NCBI RefSeq assembly: GCF_003576645.1
Contig: NC_044924.1
Span: 21,261,553 to 21,325,552 of the forward strand
Reading direction: 5' to 3'
Length of the DNA stretch: 64,000 nucleotides
Origin: Ipomoea triloba
Lineage: Eukaryota; Streptophyta; Magnoliopsida; Solanales; Convolvulaceae
Shown one piece after another: positions 46,972 to 57,829 of the stretch. The notes below the pieces were generated by a model. It was not told where the DNA came from and did not search any database. It worked only from the letters and a program-made list of their open reading frames with translations. Position 1 is the first letter of the stretch. Every line of letters starts with the position of its first letter. Both the position numbers and the translations under genes were made by a program.

Positions 46972-47222
46972 GTATTCCAAGCCACTGGGTAGTATATGAT
47001 CCAAGTAGCACAAGTATTCCAAGCCACTGGGTAGTATATGATCCAAGTAGCACACCGGCTACCCCACCACTCAACCAATTTGGAAACTGTAGCACACCGG
47101 CTACCCCACCACTCAACCAATTTGGAAACTGAATCACACCGGCTACCCCACCACTCAACCAATTTGGAAACTGAATCACACCGGCTACCCCACCACTCAA
47201 CCAATTTGGAAACTGAATCATA
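46972..47222. repeat. 42-bp tandem repeats: two of one unit, then four of another
   Basis: The unit aagtattccaagccactggg... occurs twice (46970 and 47012), followed by four copies of the cacaccggctaccccaccac... unit at a 42-bp spacing. The copies differ only in the last two bases of the unit. The spacing is the same as in the other 42-bp duplications. Confidence 0.85.
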
Positions 47223-48169
47223 ACCTATGTGATACACCCTCATGGGATTCCAAGCCCAATGAGTAGTAATTAGTCTAGTGAACAGTAATTACCTTTACTG
47301 AACACCACACAGAATATTGGTTTTCTAAAATAAATTATTTCTCCACAAATAAATAATTTCTCCACAAAAATACAATTTTCTCTAATAAAATATATATAGT
47401 TTCTCCAAATATGTTTTTTCCAAATATTTCTCAAAAATAAATAATTTCCTCCACATAACTTGTAGTCCAAAATAATTCTACTCCATAATCCATTGTTAAT
47501 AAAATTTCATACTAATATATATATATATACAAGACCAAAACTTCCAAGCCACACTTTTACTCAACACACGGGCTCGACCTATTGAGACCCATTTGCGGTA
47601 CTCGAGAATCACCACACTAATTATTACAATGACTTGTGATCACATGAACATTATAACTCACACAATTATCATATATTATGTAAGTAAATGGATGAGCAAA
47701 TAATGTTGATATCATCCATCAACTCACAACACACACATATATATATTTCGCTATACATACATCACATGTGCATACATATTATATTTCCTAAGATTAATAT
47801 ATAAATATACACATACCCACAATCTGTAACATTTGCACGAATCCAAAATAAAAAGGATTTTATATTTGTAAACCAGTATACTAATTTTACGAATTATGCA
47901 TATATATATTTACTCAAGCACTTCACCATCTAAATATATATTCAGTATGCAACCATATAATATATGCATACAATTCAACCACTTTATAAAAATATTTATA
48001 TACATTATGGGGCAAATAATAAGTTTTGGTGAACATGAAATCTTACCTAATAGTCAAACTCCAAGAAATAAACCCAGCACAAGATGATAATCCTTATACT
48101 TCTTCTCTTCTTTCACTTTCTTTTCTTTTCCTTTCTTCCTTTTCCTCATTCTGCCGAAAACACTCTTCT

Positions 48170-48336
48170 AAACATTTCCTTACTTGCCAAGGACCTTGTG
48201 GTCCAGTGGCATCAAACCCTTCCCTTTATATGAGAGGTGGTGGGTTCGAGCCTCAGTGGAGTCAATACTGACTATGAACAGATAGTGCACTCTAATAGAG
48301 CTAGTAGTATTAAAAAAAAAAAACATTTCCCTACTT
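48170..48336 (+). mobile_element. tRNA-derived SINE, copy 2, 16-bp target duplication
   Basis: The SINE (48186-48320) starts gccaaggaccttgtggtcca, with box A-like gtggtccagtggc and box B gggttcgagcctc, and ends in an A-run. The flanks aaacatttccttactt (48170-48185) and aaacatttccctactt (48321-48336) form a 16-bp duplication with one mismatch. It lies inside the LTR insertion. Confidence 0.85.
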
Positions 48337-48528
48337 CCTTCTTATAATAATAAGGGATCCGTAATAATAATTAAATTACCTATCACCTAATCCATCCAAC
48401 GTTTTCCTTTTATTTCTCCACTTTTAGTGCTGCAGTCAAACTTTTCCCTTATTATTTCCTTTGTCTATGCTCAATTGCTTAAAATCAGGAAATTTACTTC
48501 CAAATGGAGACAAACACTATTAAAACAA

Positions 48529-50687
48529 CTAGTATTTTCGCCCGTGCGTTGCACGGAATGGATTTGTTATAATATTTAAATAATATTTGGATCAATATAC
48601 AATTATATATATTATAACATCGAATATTATATAGCGCAATTGATGAAATTGATTGGATCGATTATGTTTTCTGATGTTTTCCTTTGAATTAGAACAAATA
48701 ATTGTCCAATTACCCGGGCGTGGATAAATTTTTTTTATTATATATTGAGATAATAAAAATAAAGATGAAATTATAAAAAATTCTAATATTGAATGTGTAC
48801 ATTTATTTGATTATAAGATTAGTACAAAAATATTACTCAATTAATTGAATAATATATGACTTGTTTGTCTAAAATTATCTTAAAAAGATCTAAGTAATAT
48901 GACTTATATAATTATATTATGACTTATATAATTATATTATTACTAAAATAAATATGAGAAAATGAGAAATAAATTAATTGTAATTATTATAAAAATAAAT
49001 TCAACGACCAATGCTTAACTTAATTATCTTAATAATTATTAGGCAATTATTATTAGTCAATTACAATAATATATGTGTAATTATACTTTTATACTTTAAG
49101 TATATTCATTTTTCCCATATTGCATTTAGTTTATCTTCCTCCTCCATATTTGAATGAATTAATTTTGATTATTATAAAAATCTAACAACCCATGTTCAAT
49201 TAATTTTTTTAANTTTTTTTTATTTTCAGTTAATTAGTCAATTAGAATAATAGATCCACTGGTATTTTTACCTAATTTCTGTTCTATTTTTAATTAATGA
49301 TGTAGAATATTATTATTGAAATATTTTCATTCTATTTTTAATTTACCTTTACTATTGTTTAAAATTTAAAATATGCCTTTACTATTCTTATGTTTTTATA
49401 TATAGTATAGATTAATATTATGCTAATTATGACGTCCATGTATTATTAATAAGTATGGTAATTAAGNTGATTATTATAAAAATCTAACAACCCATGTTCA
49501 ATTAATTTTTTTAAAGTTTAAATAACTTAGAGTTTTCAAAAGGAAAGTATAATTAACTATTAAAGCTTTTAAATAATTTTCAGTCAATTAGTAATTTCTA
49601 TTTTACATTTTCTTAACAAATAAGCTTTATTAANAATATATATGTGTATGTTTAATTTTCTTTAATTATGTCCGTAATATGTGTACCATTAATTTCTTTA
49701 ATTGATTAGATAAAATTACGGCAAGTATAAAAAACCGTTTAATAAAAGTATAATGTTTGAACTAATTTCTCAATGACCATAATTATTAAGATTTTATTCC
49801 AAAGTAACCATTAGCATAATTTTATATGTGTAATAATCTGTGAATTGAAATAATTTACATAATTGTATGGACGTAATAATATGTGAATTAGCATAATAAT
49901 ATGTGAATTGAAATAATTATCATAATTTTGTTAATCTCCTCTAATTATGGATGTAATATGCGTATTATCAATTTCGTTAACTGATTTGATAAAATTTATA
50001 TTANTTGACTACAAAAGTTTAGGCGGGGAATGAAATAGGAGGATTTTACTTTTATATATAGTATAGAATATAGATTACGATCTTTTTATATTTTAAATCA
50101 ATCAGTAATATCATTTTTCTCGGAATAATGGTCAAATAAACCACTGAACTACACACAAAACTGCAATTAGGCTATCGAACTCAAAAAGAATGCAATTGGA
50201 TTCCTAAACTATATAAACTCATGCAATTAAGTACAAATTGACATGTTTNTCATAATTTTTAAGATTTTATTCAAAAGTAATCAAATGAAATGCACGGGTA
50301 ATTGACATTATCTGAAGTAAAAATATATAAAATTATCGTAAGAATGAAATCTCTATGTTTAATGACCATAATAAATTTAGATGTTAAATATAGTGTAATT
50401 ACCACGGATTATTTAGATAGTAAATAGTATATGGTAATTACCTATATAGATTAGCATATTAAACGGATTAACATATGGAACAATGTTATAAAAGAGGAAG
50501 GAAGCCTTTTAGATAAAATATATTAGGAATAATATCAATTAAATAAAATATCATAGGAATTTCTCAATTCTATATTTATAATTACCTTTATAAACAGATT
50601 TAATAGGAAAATTTAGTTACAAACTTATTTATTATTATTAGGAAAATTATATTAAGAATTTTAGATTATTATTACTACGGAGTATTA

Positions 50688-50734
<47 letters not shown>

Positions 50735-52303
50735 TAACATAATAGATTTTAAATCGAGGCTACAAAATTTAATATTATTATTTCATTTATTCAAGTATAG
50801 TAATCACCATTTTTTAACTAATAAGTGTGAATTAGTATTGTGCAATTAATGATAAAGATTAATAATAATTGGAATCAACAATCAATGATACAATGACCCA
50901 TGTTTAGCTTCCAATGCACCATTTTTTATAAAATGAAGAATTGGAATGGTAAAACGAACAATTGGAATGAATAATTGAGGATTTATTCAAGTATAGTAAC
51001 CATCATTTTTACCAAATTACATAAGCATCCGTAAATGGGGAAGATCAAGATTGCAAATTCTACAATATATAGATGAGCATCCGTAGATTGCTAGTTATTT
51101 TGTACAGTACAACTAAAAAGATGGATAGTTAAATAAGGTATTATCATTCAAAATCTTGTAATACAAAGTTACAATACAATGTTTTTCCATTAGAAATTAC
51201 CAATCAAAGTAATGTGATTAAAATATATAATTATAGAAAACATTTGATTGTTCACTACAATCACTCTGAAAATTGTAATTTTACATACGTGATACGCCCA
51301 TGGCAAAATTGGCCTAGCTACTTGAAACCTTATCAGCAAAAATTAAAGCATATTGAGCTGTTAAAATCAAACTAAATCACAGTACTACAAAATACTCTAT
51401 GGAATGCAGACTACACCATAAGGATCTCCAACATGCAGAATGAATCAACTAAAAATTAAATCATACCGCATACCATAACAATTCTACGCTTGTTAAAGTT
51501 CGATCTTCGACTTCGTAGAATTACAGATTATAGATCTAACTAATAGTGAGAGCACAGATATTGGAACATTGTGAGAGAAGAGTCATTTCTCATCATTATA
51601 TAGTGGAGGATAAACATAATATGGAAGATTTTTCAAAAGGAAAGTATAATTAATTTTAATTTTATGTAAATATAGATGATTGACATGTAAAAATTTTACT
51701 ACAATATTATATAATTTTTTCATTCGAATATAGTTAATTACATGTCAATTATATAAATATATATAGATATATAGATATAGATATAGATATAGATATAGAT
51801 TATCATATCACTAATCACCAATCACCAATTAATTAATTAATATCAATATCAATCTATATAAATATAAATATTAATATATAACAATATTACCATATCACTA
51901 ATCACCAATTAATTAATTAATATTAATATATAACAATATTACCATATCACTAATCACCAATCACGTACCAATTAATTATTCTTTTTTTAAAATAATCACC
52001 AATTAATTAATTAATATTAGTATATATTAATATATTATATATTAATATATTAATATTAAGAATAATACCATATACCATATTATCAATTATCAATTATATA
52101 TCACCAATCACCCATCACCCATTAATATTAACAATATTACCATATTATCGTATTATCATTATCATATATTACCATAATAATATTATAGGATGGATAATTA
52201 ATAAAATAATAAATAAATAAAATAAATGATTTTACCAAAATACCCCTAAGTTTTGGGGGGAAAAAATTTGGGAGGAGGAAATTGTTTTTATATATAGTAT
52301 AGA
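48529..52303 (-). mobile_element. Helitron, non-autonomous, with further Helitron 5' ends inside
   Basis: On the minus strand the 3' end reads ccgtgcaacgcacggg, a hairpin, then cgaaaata and CTAG followed by T (48529). The 5' end TCTATACTATATATAAAAAC starts at 52303, preceded by A. Insertion between A and T fits Helitrons. Two more copies of the 5' end lie at 50067 and 49411, so several elements are nested or abutted. Single N characters at 49213, 49467, 49634, 50004 and 50249 show that this part was pieced together, so the internal order is not reliable. No RepHel gene is seen. Confidence 0.65.
50126..50248 (+). mobile_element. Left end of a fourth GGAATAA MITE, cut at an N
   Basis: The sequence ggaataatggtcaaataaac, followed by ccactgaac and ctgcaattaggc words, matches the left arm of the MITEs at 11956, 13913 and 15134. 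It stops at the N at 50249, so the rest is lost in the assembly. Confidence 0.6.
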
Positions 52304-52399
52304 TTGTACACAAAACTCAATGTACACCTATTATTATATATATTTTTTTAATCTGGCCGACCTTCTGCATTTATATATATATTTTTTCTCAGTTAACGT

Positions 52400-52700
52400 T
52401 TCCTCTTCTCAGCTGAAACCAAAACATGTGCAGAACTATAAATTCACAGCCTAAGAGAATTGAACCTGCAACATTACAATCAATACCACCAGTCCAAACC
52501 ACTTAGCCACTCAAACTCTTTAGCACTCACTTACACAGTTTAGTATATATATATATGTACACGAATAAGAATAGAATAAAGCTTTGAAAATAATTTTGTT
52601 GTTGCACAAGTTCAAAACCAAGTCCTCTAATAATAAACTCATGCTCTAATCCATCAAGCCAAATCAAATCTTATGAAATAATTTCGAAACGTATTTATAA
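52400..52700 (-). mobile_element. tRNA-like SINE heads on the minus strand
   Basis: The complement of 52440-52510 reads ggctaagtggtttggactgg ... caggttcaattctc, resembling box A and box B of a tRNA-derived SINE. A second, weaker case is the complement of 52605-52675 (ggcttgatggattagagcat ... ggttttgaactt). Tails and target duplications were not defined. Confidence 0.4.
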
Positions 52701-53675
52701 ATATGAAGTAAAGGGAAATACAATAAAATAATAATTTTTGAGCAACATAAAACATTTAAAGTAGTATAAATAATAATTTTTTTAAATAATATTTTCTCAG
52801 GAAAAATATTTACCGAATTTTCGAGGTGTCACAAGAAACTTTGTCAAGTTTTCACTTAGTTTTTGTGGTTTTGAGTTGAAGATTTAGTGATGGTCAAGAA
52901 GGACTAGAGAAGCATTGTCAAATTTTCACTAATTTTTTTTTTGTGGTGTGATACATCTAGGATGTTAGAGAATAGGGTAAAAGTTTTAGGATATAGTGTT
53001 AAAAGATGTGGGTTTTGGATTATAGATCGATCTATTGGTTGTCATGGAGCATTAGTGATACATTGGTGAATTTATACTCAATATTGCTGTTCAAAAGATA
53101 GATCTCTTTGTTTTGGTGTTCAAGTCATTAATCTAGGATAATAGGGATTAGGGTTGAATTCAAAGGAAGCATTGTCGAACAATGTTAATTTGTTTTTTGT
53201 TACAAATCTAAGTAGTATCCAAGAGATTGCAAAGGTTACTTGAACCATTGAAGGGATCATAAAGGGTAGTTGTTTTGGGACTAGATTAGCATCTTAGGGT
53301 GATGAAAAATTTATTTTTAAGAGAGGGTTGTAGGAGGAGTGCATTGGGTGACCTATATTGATGATATTCACAATGGTTTCTAAAATTTTGGACTACTTTT
53401 ATTGTAGAAAAGTTTGAGTTGTGGCTTAGAGTCTATTCTTTCTACATCGTATTTATATTGTTGTTATTTATTCTACGAGATACTTTTATTGTTGGGTTGC
53501 ATGCTATATCATTTCTGTTTGGTTATTTTTGGTTTGATATTTATTTTTAATGTGTATGTATTCAATTTATGTCATTATAAAATTTTATCATGTCAACAAA
53601 ACAAAATAGAAAAAAGAAATATCCAAACAACAAACTTGTTTAATAAGCAGTAACTTTTTCATTGTTTTGTCATTT

Positions 53676-53962
53676 TGAAGCTGATTCCACTGATGTTTGT
53701 CAAGCACTTGGGAAAGTTAGGTGAAATTGCAACCTTGAGGTGACCATTAGGTCCCCAATGGAGGGTTCACATATGCACATTTTTTAGTAACGGTTGGGAG
53801 ACATTTTATAAACATAATGGTCTTGACATTAGTCAAGTTGTTTTGTATACATATGTTGGAGGCATGCACTTTGATGTTAAAATTTTTAAGAAAGATGGAC
53901 AGGAGAAGATGTGGGACTCTGATGTTATTCAAAATTCTAATGAAGAAAGTGATAAAAATACT
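53676..53962 (+). pseudogene. B3-domain (REM-type) exon with an in-frame stop
   Basis: One frame reads LIPLMFVKHLGKLGEIATLR, a TGA near 53742, then PQWRVHICTFFSNGWETFYK, HNGLDISQVVLYTYVGGMHF and DVKIFKKDGQEKMW. The pattern IP..FVKHL ... WRV ... F..GW..F...N.L ... L.Y.Y.G..HF.V.IF is that of a plant B3 DNA-binding domain of the REM/VRN1 group, nuclear proteins that bind DNA. The stop lies where a loop residue is normally found, so a single substitution may have caused it. The (GA)n run from 53983 follows directly. The gene's start may be at 44321, and other 5' copies flank it. Confidence 0.72.
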
Positions 53963-53982
53963 TTATTTGTTCTTATATATAT

Positions 53983-54300
53983 AGAGAGAGAGAGAGATAG
54001 AGAGAGAGATAAAGAGAGAGCTAGAGCGAGAGACGGAGAGAGATTAATGATCAAATGAGAATCAACTCTTAGGTGAGAACGTGAGAACCAATATGAATGC
54101 ATAGAATCTACTATACGAATGCACATAATCTAGTCCAGGGTAGATTGTGTGCATTGTGTATCTTGAAAATTAGATTGTGTGCATTTATGTCATAGATTTT
54201 GTGCATTTATATAGTAATTCGTAGGTTCTTATCTGATGGGTGCATGGTTCTCACTTGAACGAAAGCCTCTGTGTGTGTGTGTGTGTGTTTGATCAAATGA
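53983..54300. mobile_element. Microsatellite-flanked element with GTGCATT units, small
   Basis: A (GA)n run (53983-54043) and a (GT)n run (54271-54288) flank about 230 bp that begins tgatcaaatgagaatcaact and ends gttctcacttgaacgaaagc, imperfect inverted repeats. Inside are four or five copies of words such as agattgtgtgcatttatg. tgatcaaatgagaac reappears just after the GT run, perhaps a second copy's start. Confidence 0.5.
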
Positions 54301-55088
54301 GAACACATAAAACTATGAACCAATATCAACTTTATAGTTAAAAAAATTGAACAGATGGTAGCATTTTCGTCAAGTTTACTATGCAACTGTTAACACACTT
54401 CTCAATATGTTTTTAAAAATGCACATTATATTGTTAAAACGTGCACGGAAAAGTATTAGAATATCACCAATAGTATTAAAAGTGTATAAAGATGCTGATT
54501 TTGGATTTTAGTAGATTTCGTTGTTGTTGTGGAGGACTAGAGAGTACCATGGTGATTGATTATAGACTAGAGAGTACTATTTCAATTTTATCAAACATTT
54601 ATTTTATCTTTTTCATTGTTATTTACTTAATTTAAGAATTAAATTTTTTCAACAAATAATTTTTTTTAATTTCTATTGGCAATAGAGAATTAGCTAATAA
54701 TTATGAACCTATTTCAAATTCAGATTAATCCAATCAATAAACAAAATTAAAGTCTCTCATATAAATATTTCACTTTTTGGTCACATTATCAATTATAGTA
54801 GCAATTTGTATTTTAATTGTTATCTTTAATTTATTTCTCTTTGGTTCTCAACCTTAAAATTTTTTTTACACTTTAAATCATAAATATCATTCTCACAATG
54901 GCAGTCTCAGAATCTGTAATACACATTAAATGATATTATTTTAATACAAATACTTACAAAATTAAAATTCCATTTTCAATCATAAATTTTTTAGGTTAAA
55001 CGCTATTAAAATCAATTATTTTGTTTTAGGTTATAAATAAACTATTTTATGATAAAAAAAAATCTCTATCCTAAATCTATCTGATAGG

Positions 55089-55461
55089 AACCGGCTAACA
55101 TCCGCAAATTATGCTATGGATCCAAGTCCACCTTGCAAGGTGGACCCGGGTCCATCCTCACAATTTTAGAACCCTATGTTCACAATTTTAGAACTCTATA
55201 TTCACAATTTTAGATCTCAATATACAAAATTACATTACTCAATATTCACAATTTTTGAACTCTACATTCACAATTTGTTATATAGATTAAAAAATTGTGT
55301 TATACTATTGAATACAGAGTTATGAAATTGTGAATATTGAGTTATGTAATTGTGGATATAGAGTTTTGTAATTGTGAACTCTATGTTCACAATTATAGAA
55401 CTCTATATTTACAATTTTAGAAGGTGGACCTAAGTCCATGGCATAACAACCGGCTAACATC
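55089..55461. mobile_element. Element with inverted CACAATTTTAGAACTC arrays, 14-bp flanking repeat
   Basis: The flanks aaccggctaacatc lie at 55089-55102 and 55448-55461. The 345-bp body has inverted ends (tatgctatggatccaagtcc and aagtccatggcata). The left half is an array of units like ttcacaattttagaactcta and the right half the same unit inverted (aattgtgaatattgagttat), followed by units again in forward direction. No coding capacity. The layout resembles the microsatellite-flanked elements but with a true target duplication. Confidence 0.6.
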
Positions 55462-56159
55462 ATTTTTTTGTAACTATCAAAGTTTGAGTCCAAATATATT
55501 TTATATTCCTAAGTTCATTAATTTATCTTGAGTCCAAATCTCTAACCCGTATTTTTTACCCTAAATTTTAATAATTACAATTTTACCCTAAAAAACCCTA
55601 CCTATATAAATAGCATTACTCATGTGTTCATCATTTTCCTTCTCAATTTGCAGCCCACAATTCCTCTCCTTTTCTCACGTAAGTCTCTCTTTCTCTCTCT
55701 AAATTTTTCTTCTTGATTTGAGCTTCTCTTCTCCAAACCCTATGCGCAAGACTTGGTAACTTTCTTCTTCCTTTCCCCCATTCCATCATATAGTATAAGA
55801 TATTGAAATGATGTATTCATGTGGGTTATTTGTTGTGTTTTTGAGTTGAAATGGTGAAGTTGTTGCTATGCTTTGGTTGGGAGAAGGAAGATGAAGAGTG
55901 TAGAGGAAGAGTTTGTAGTTCGTAGCTTCTACTTGACTAATTGTTATTTGCCCTAATTTCCCTAAAAGAACTTTCCCTAATTTCCCTAAATAATTTACAA
56001 AGATATAAATTAAGAGTCGTACAAACACTATAGTTTTTTTTTGTTTTTTTTTTAAATTTTTTATTGTGGTCTATATTTCGCTGTAATAACTAATAAGTAG
56101 AAAATAGAAAATCTCACTGACAATCAAGGAAAAAGTCAATCTTCAAGCCTAAATGACTA

Positions 56160-56332
56160 AAAGTGTAATTTTCCAGTGGCATCAAACCCTTTCCTTTATA
56201 CGGGAGGTGGTGGGTTCGAGCCTCAGTGCAGGCAATATTGACTCTTGTGCTTCAATAGGAGAAAGTAGTTATGAACATATATTGCATTGTAATAGAGTCA
56301 GTAGTATTCAAAAAAAAAAAGTGTAATTTTCC
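56160..56332 (+). mobile_element. tRNA-derived SINE, copy 3, 5'-truncated, target duplication aaagtgtaattttcc
   Basis: The SINE (56175-56317) starts agtggcatcaaaccctttcc, so the first part of the tRNA-like head is missing; box B gggttcgagcctc is intact and an A-run ends it. The 15-bp flanks aaagtgtaattttcc are identical. The copy at 36015 has the corresponding site uninterrupted. Confidence 0.85.
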
Positions 56333-56473
56333 TTTGTTTCATTATCTATGTCAAATTGCCAACTGTATCACTTATCAAACAATAGTTTTATCTTTTTCAT
56401 TCTCATTTGTTTAATTTAAGAAAGAAATTATTATTGCCAAATATGTCGAATTATAATAAAAGATCTTTTAGTA

Positions 56474-57822
56474 ATAAGTAATGGATTAATATTTGATGCA
56501 CCGCCGATGTATAGATGCTATACAACGGCGGTTAATGAGAAGATGCCACATCATTAAAAAAAAAACAAAGTAAATATTATTCGGGTCCTTTTTTACAAAG
56601 TATCTAAGATTTGTATTTTATTAGGAAACCTTTTTATTTCTAATTAACAAAATATACCTACTTTCCTAAACATATTTATTACTAAATTATTATATATCTA
56701 ATTTCCTTACACATTCTTTATTATTATTTTTTTTTGAGAGTTACACATTATTTATTATTAGATACATTATATTGTTAATTGATACCAATTAGATACATTA
56801 TTATTTATTTAACCAACAGTAAATATATGTTAATCACACGTGAAGGCGTGAAGCCATTACTTTAATTGTAGATTTATTAATAATATGATTAAATTTTCAC
56901 TAAATAGACTCGTCATTTATAATTATCATTGATTTTAATTATAATTGTTTATTTATTAATAATATAATTAAATATTTTACTAAATAGAATTACCAATCAA
57001 TTTTAATAATGATCATTGATTTATTCATAATATAATTAAATATTTTACTAAACAAAATTGTCACGTAACATTTATCAATTAATTTTAATTACGATTGTTG
57101 ATTTATTAATAATATAATTAAAGATTTTATTAAATAAAGTCTTCATCATTTATTAATTATCAGTTGACTTTAATTGTGATTATTTTTTTTGGTAAATTCA
57201 CCGGGGCTTTCTCCGTCCGTTTAACGGCCCGGGTCCACCTTCGTTCGCTCTAGGAGGCACAGGAGCTGGCCCAGTGGGAATCGTCACTTGCATTTTAATT
57301 GTGATTATGTATTTATTAATAATTTAATTAAATATTTTACTAAATAGAATTACCAATCAATTTTAATAATGATCATTAATTTATTCATAATATAATTAAA
57401 TATTTTACTAAACACAGTTGTTACGTAACATTTATCAATTAATTTTAATTATGATGGTTGAGTTATTAATAATATAATTAAAGATTTTACTAACATAGTT
57501 GATTATAATATTTGATTATATTATAAATAAATAAATAATACTATGTAATACTGTATCTAATAATTAAAATTGGGTAGGAAATTAGATATATAATAATTAA
57601 GTAATAAATATGTTTAGGAAAGTAGATATATTTTGTTAATTAGAAATAAAAGAGTTTCCTAATAAAATACTAAGTCTTAGATATTTTGTAAAAAAGGACC
57701 CGGTTAATAATGACTTTTTTTTTTTTTTATTGATGTGGCATCTTCTCATTAACCGTCGGTGTATAGCATCTATACATCATGTTATACATCGGTGGTGCAT
57801 CAAATATTAATCCATAAGTAAT
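56474..57822. mobile_element. Mutator-like fold-back element, 1331 bp, target duplication ataagtaat
   Basis: The element spans 56483-57813, with identical 9-bp flanks ataagtaat. The inverted ends are over 200 bp long, starting ggattaatatttgatgcacc and closing ggtgcatcaaatattaatcc. The interior is a tandem duplication of about 350 bp of AT-rich sequence (unit near 56935-57165 and 57294-57500). No transposase. A retroposon sits inside. Confidence 0.85.
57169..57308 (-). mobile_element. Small GC-rich retroposon with 15-bp target duplication
   Basis: The insert 57184-57293 (110 bp) begins on + with a T-run, that is a poly(A) tail on the minus strand, and is flanked by identical 15-bp repeats tttaattgtgattat (57169-57183 and 57294-57308). 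It is GC-rich in AT-rich surroundings and contains cccgggtccacctt and gtccgtttaacgg. It has no clear box A or B, so it may be a 5'-truncated SINE. Confidence 0.8.
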
Positions 57823-57829
57823 TAGCTAA

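Larger units (their letters stand above)
43426..47022. repeat. 1.8-kb exact duplication across a single N (43426-45223 and 45225-47022)
   Basis: The sequence from 43426 restarts at 45225 with a constant offset of 1799 and no difference that I found. N at 45224 marks the join. The first copy stops in the middle of a motif (caccggctaccc) that the second copy reaches again at about 47052 after 42-bp repeats. The duplicate even repeats the left edge of the LTR insertion and its flank, which a true biological event would hardly do. An unmerged contig overlap is likely. Confidence 0.88.
44603..52838. mobile_element. LTR-bounded insertion, probably a large solo gypsy LTR with later insertions; target duplication agaaa
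   Basis: The insert (44608-52833) starts tgtaacaccccaatttcata and ends accgaattttcgaggtgtca followed by ca: TG...CA, with flanks agaaa at 44603-44607 and 52834-52838. The copy at 58561-58600 has gtactagagaaactttgtca without an insert, proving the borders. On the minus strand it begins TGTGACACCTCG, common for plant gypsy LTRs. After subtracting the 1.8-kb assembly duplication and the Helitron (about 3.8 kb), about 2.6 kb remains. No pol is seen, so a solo LTR is favoured. Confidence 0.75.
54590..56460 (+). repeat. B3-gene 5' region, copy 3, with insertions
   Basis: Matches to copies 1 and 4 include the tail region near 54740 (ctctcatataaatatt), the stretch near 56030-56130 (attgtggtctatatttcgct, aaaatagaaaatctcactga) and 56340-56400. 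It is interrupted by the element at 55103 and the SINE at 56175. No open first exon remains. Confidence 0.5.

Noticed and set aside
47038..47223. CRISPR-like array
   Set aside because: Units are contiguous with no spacers, and the DNA is plant nuclear.
46934..47243. Repetitive open frames on both strands that look like a repeat protein
   Set aside because: They are translations of the 42-bp tandem repeats and keep frame only because 42 is divisible by three.
50690..50735. (TTA)n run as a functional site
   Set aside because: Plain microsatellite without further structure.
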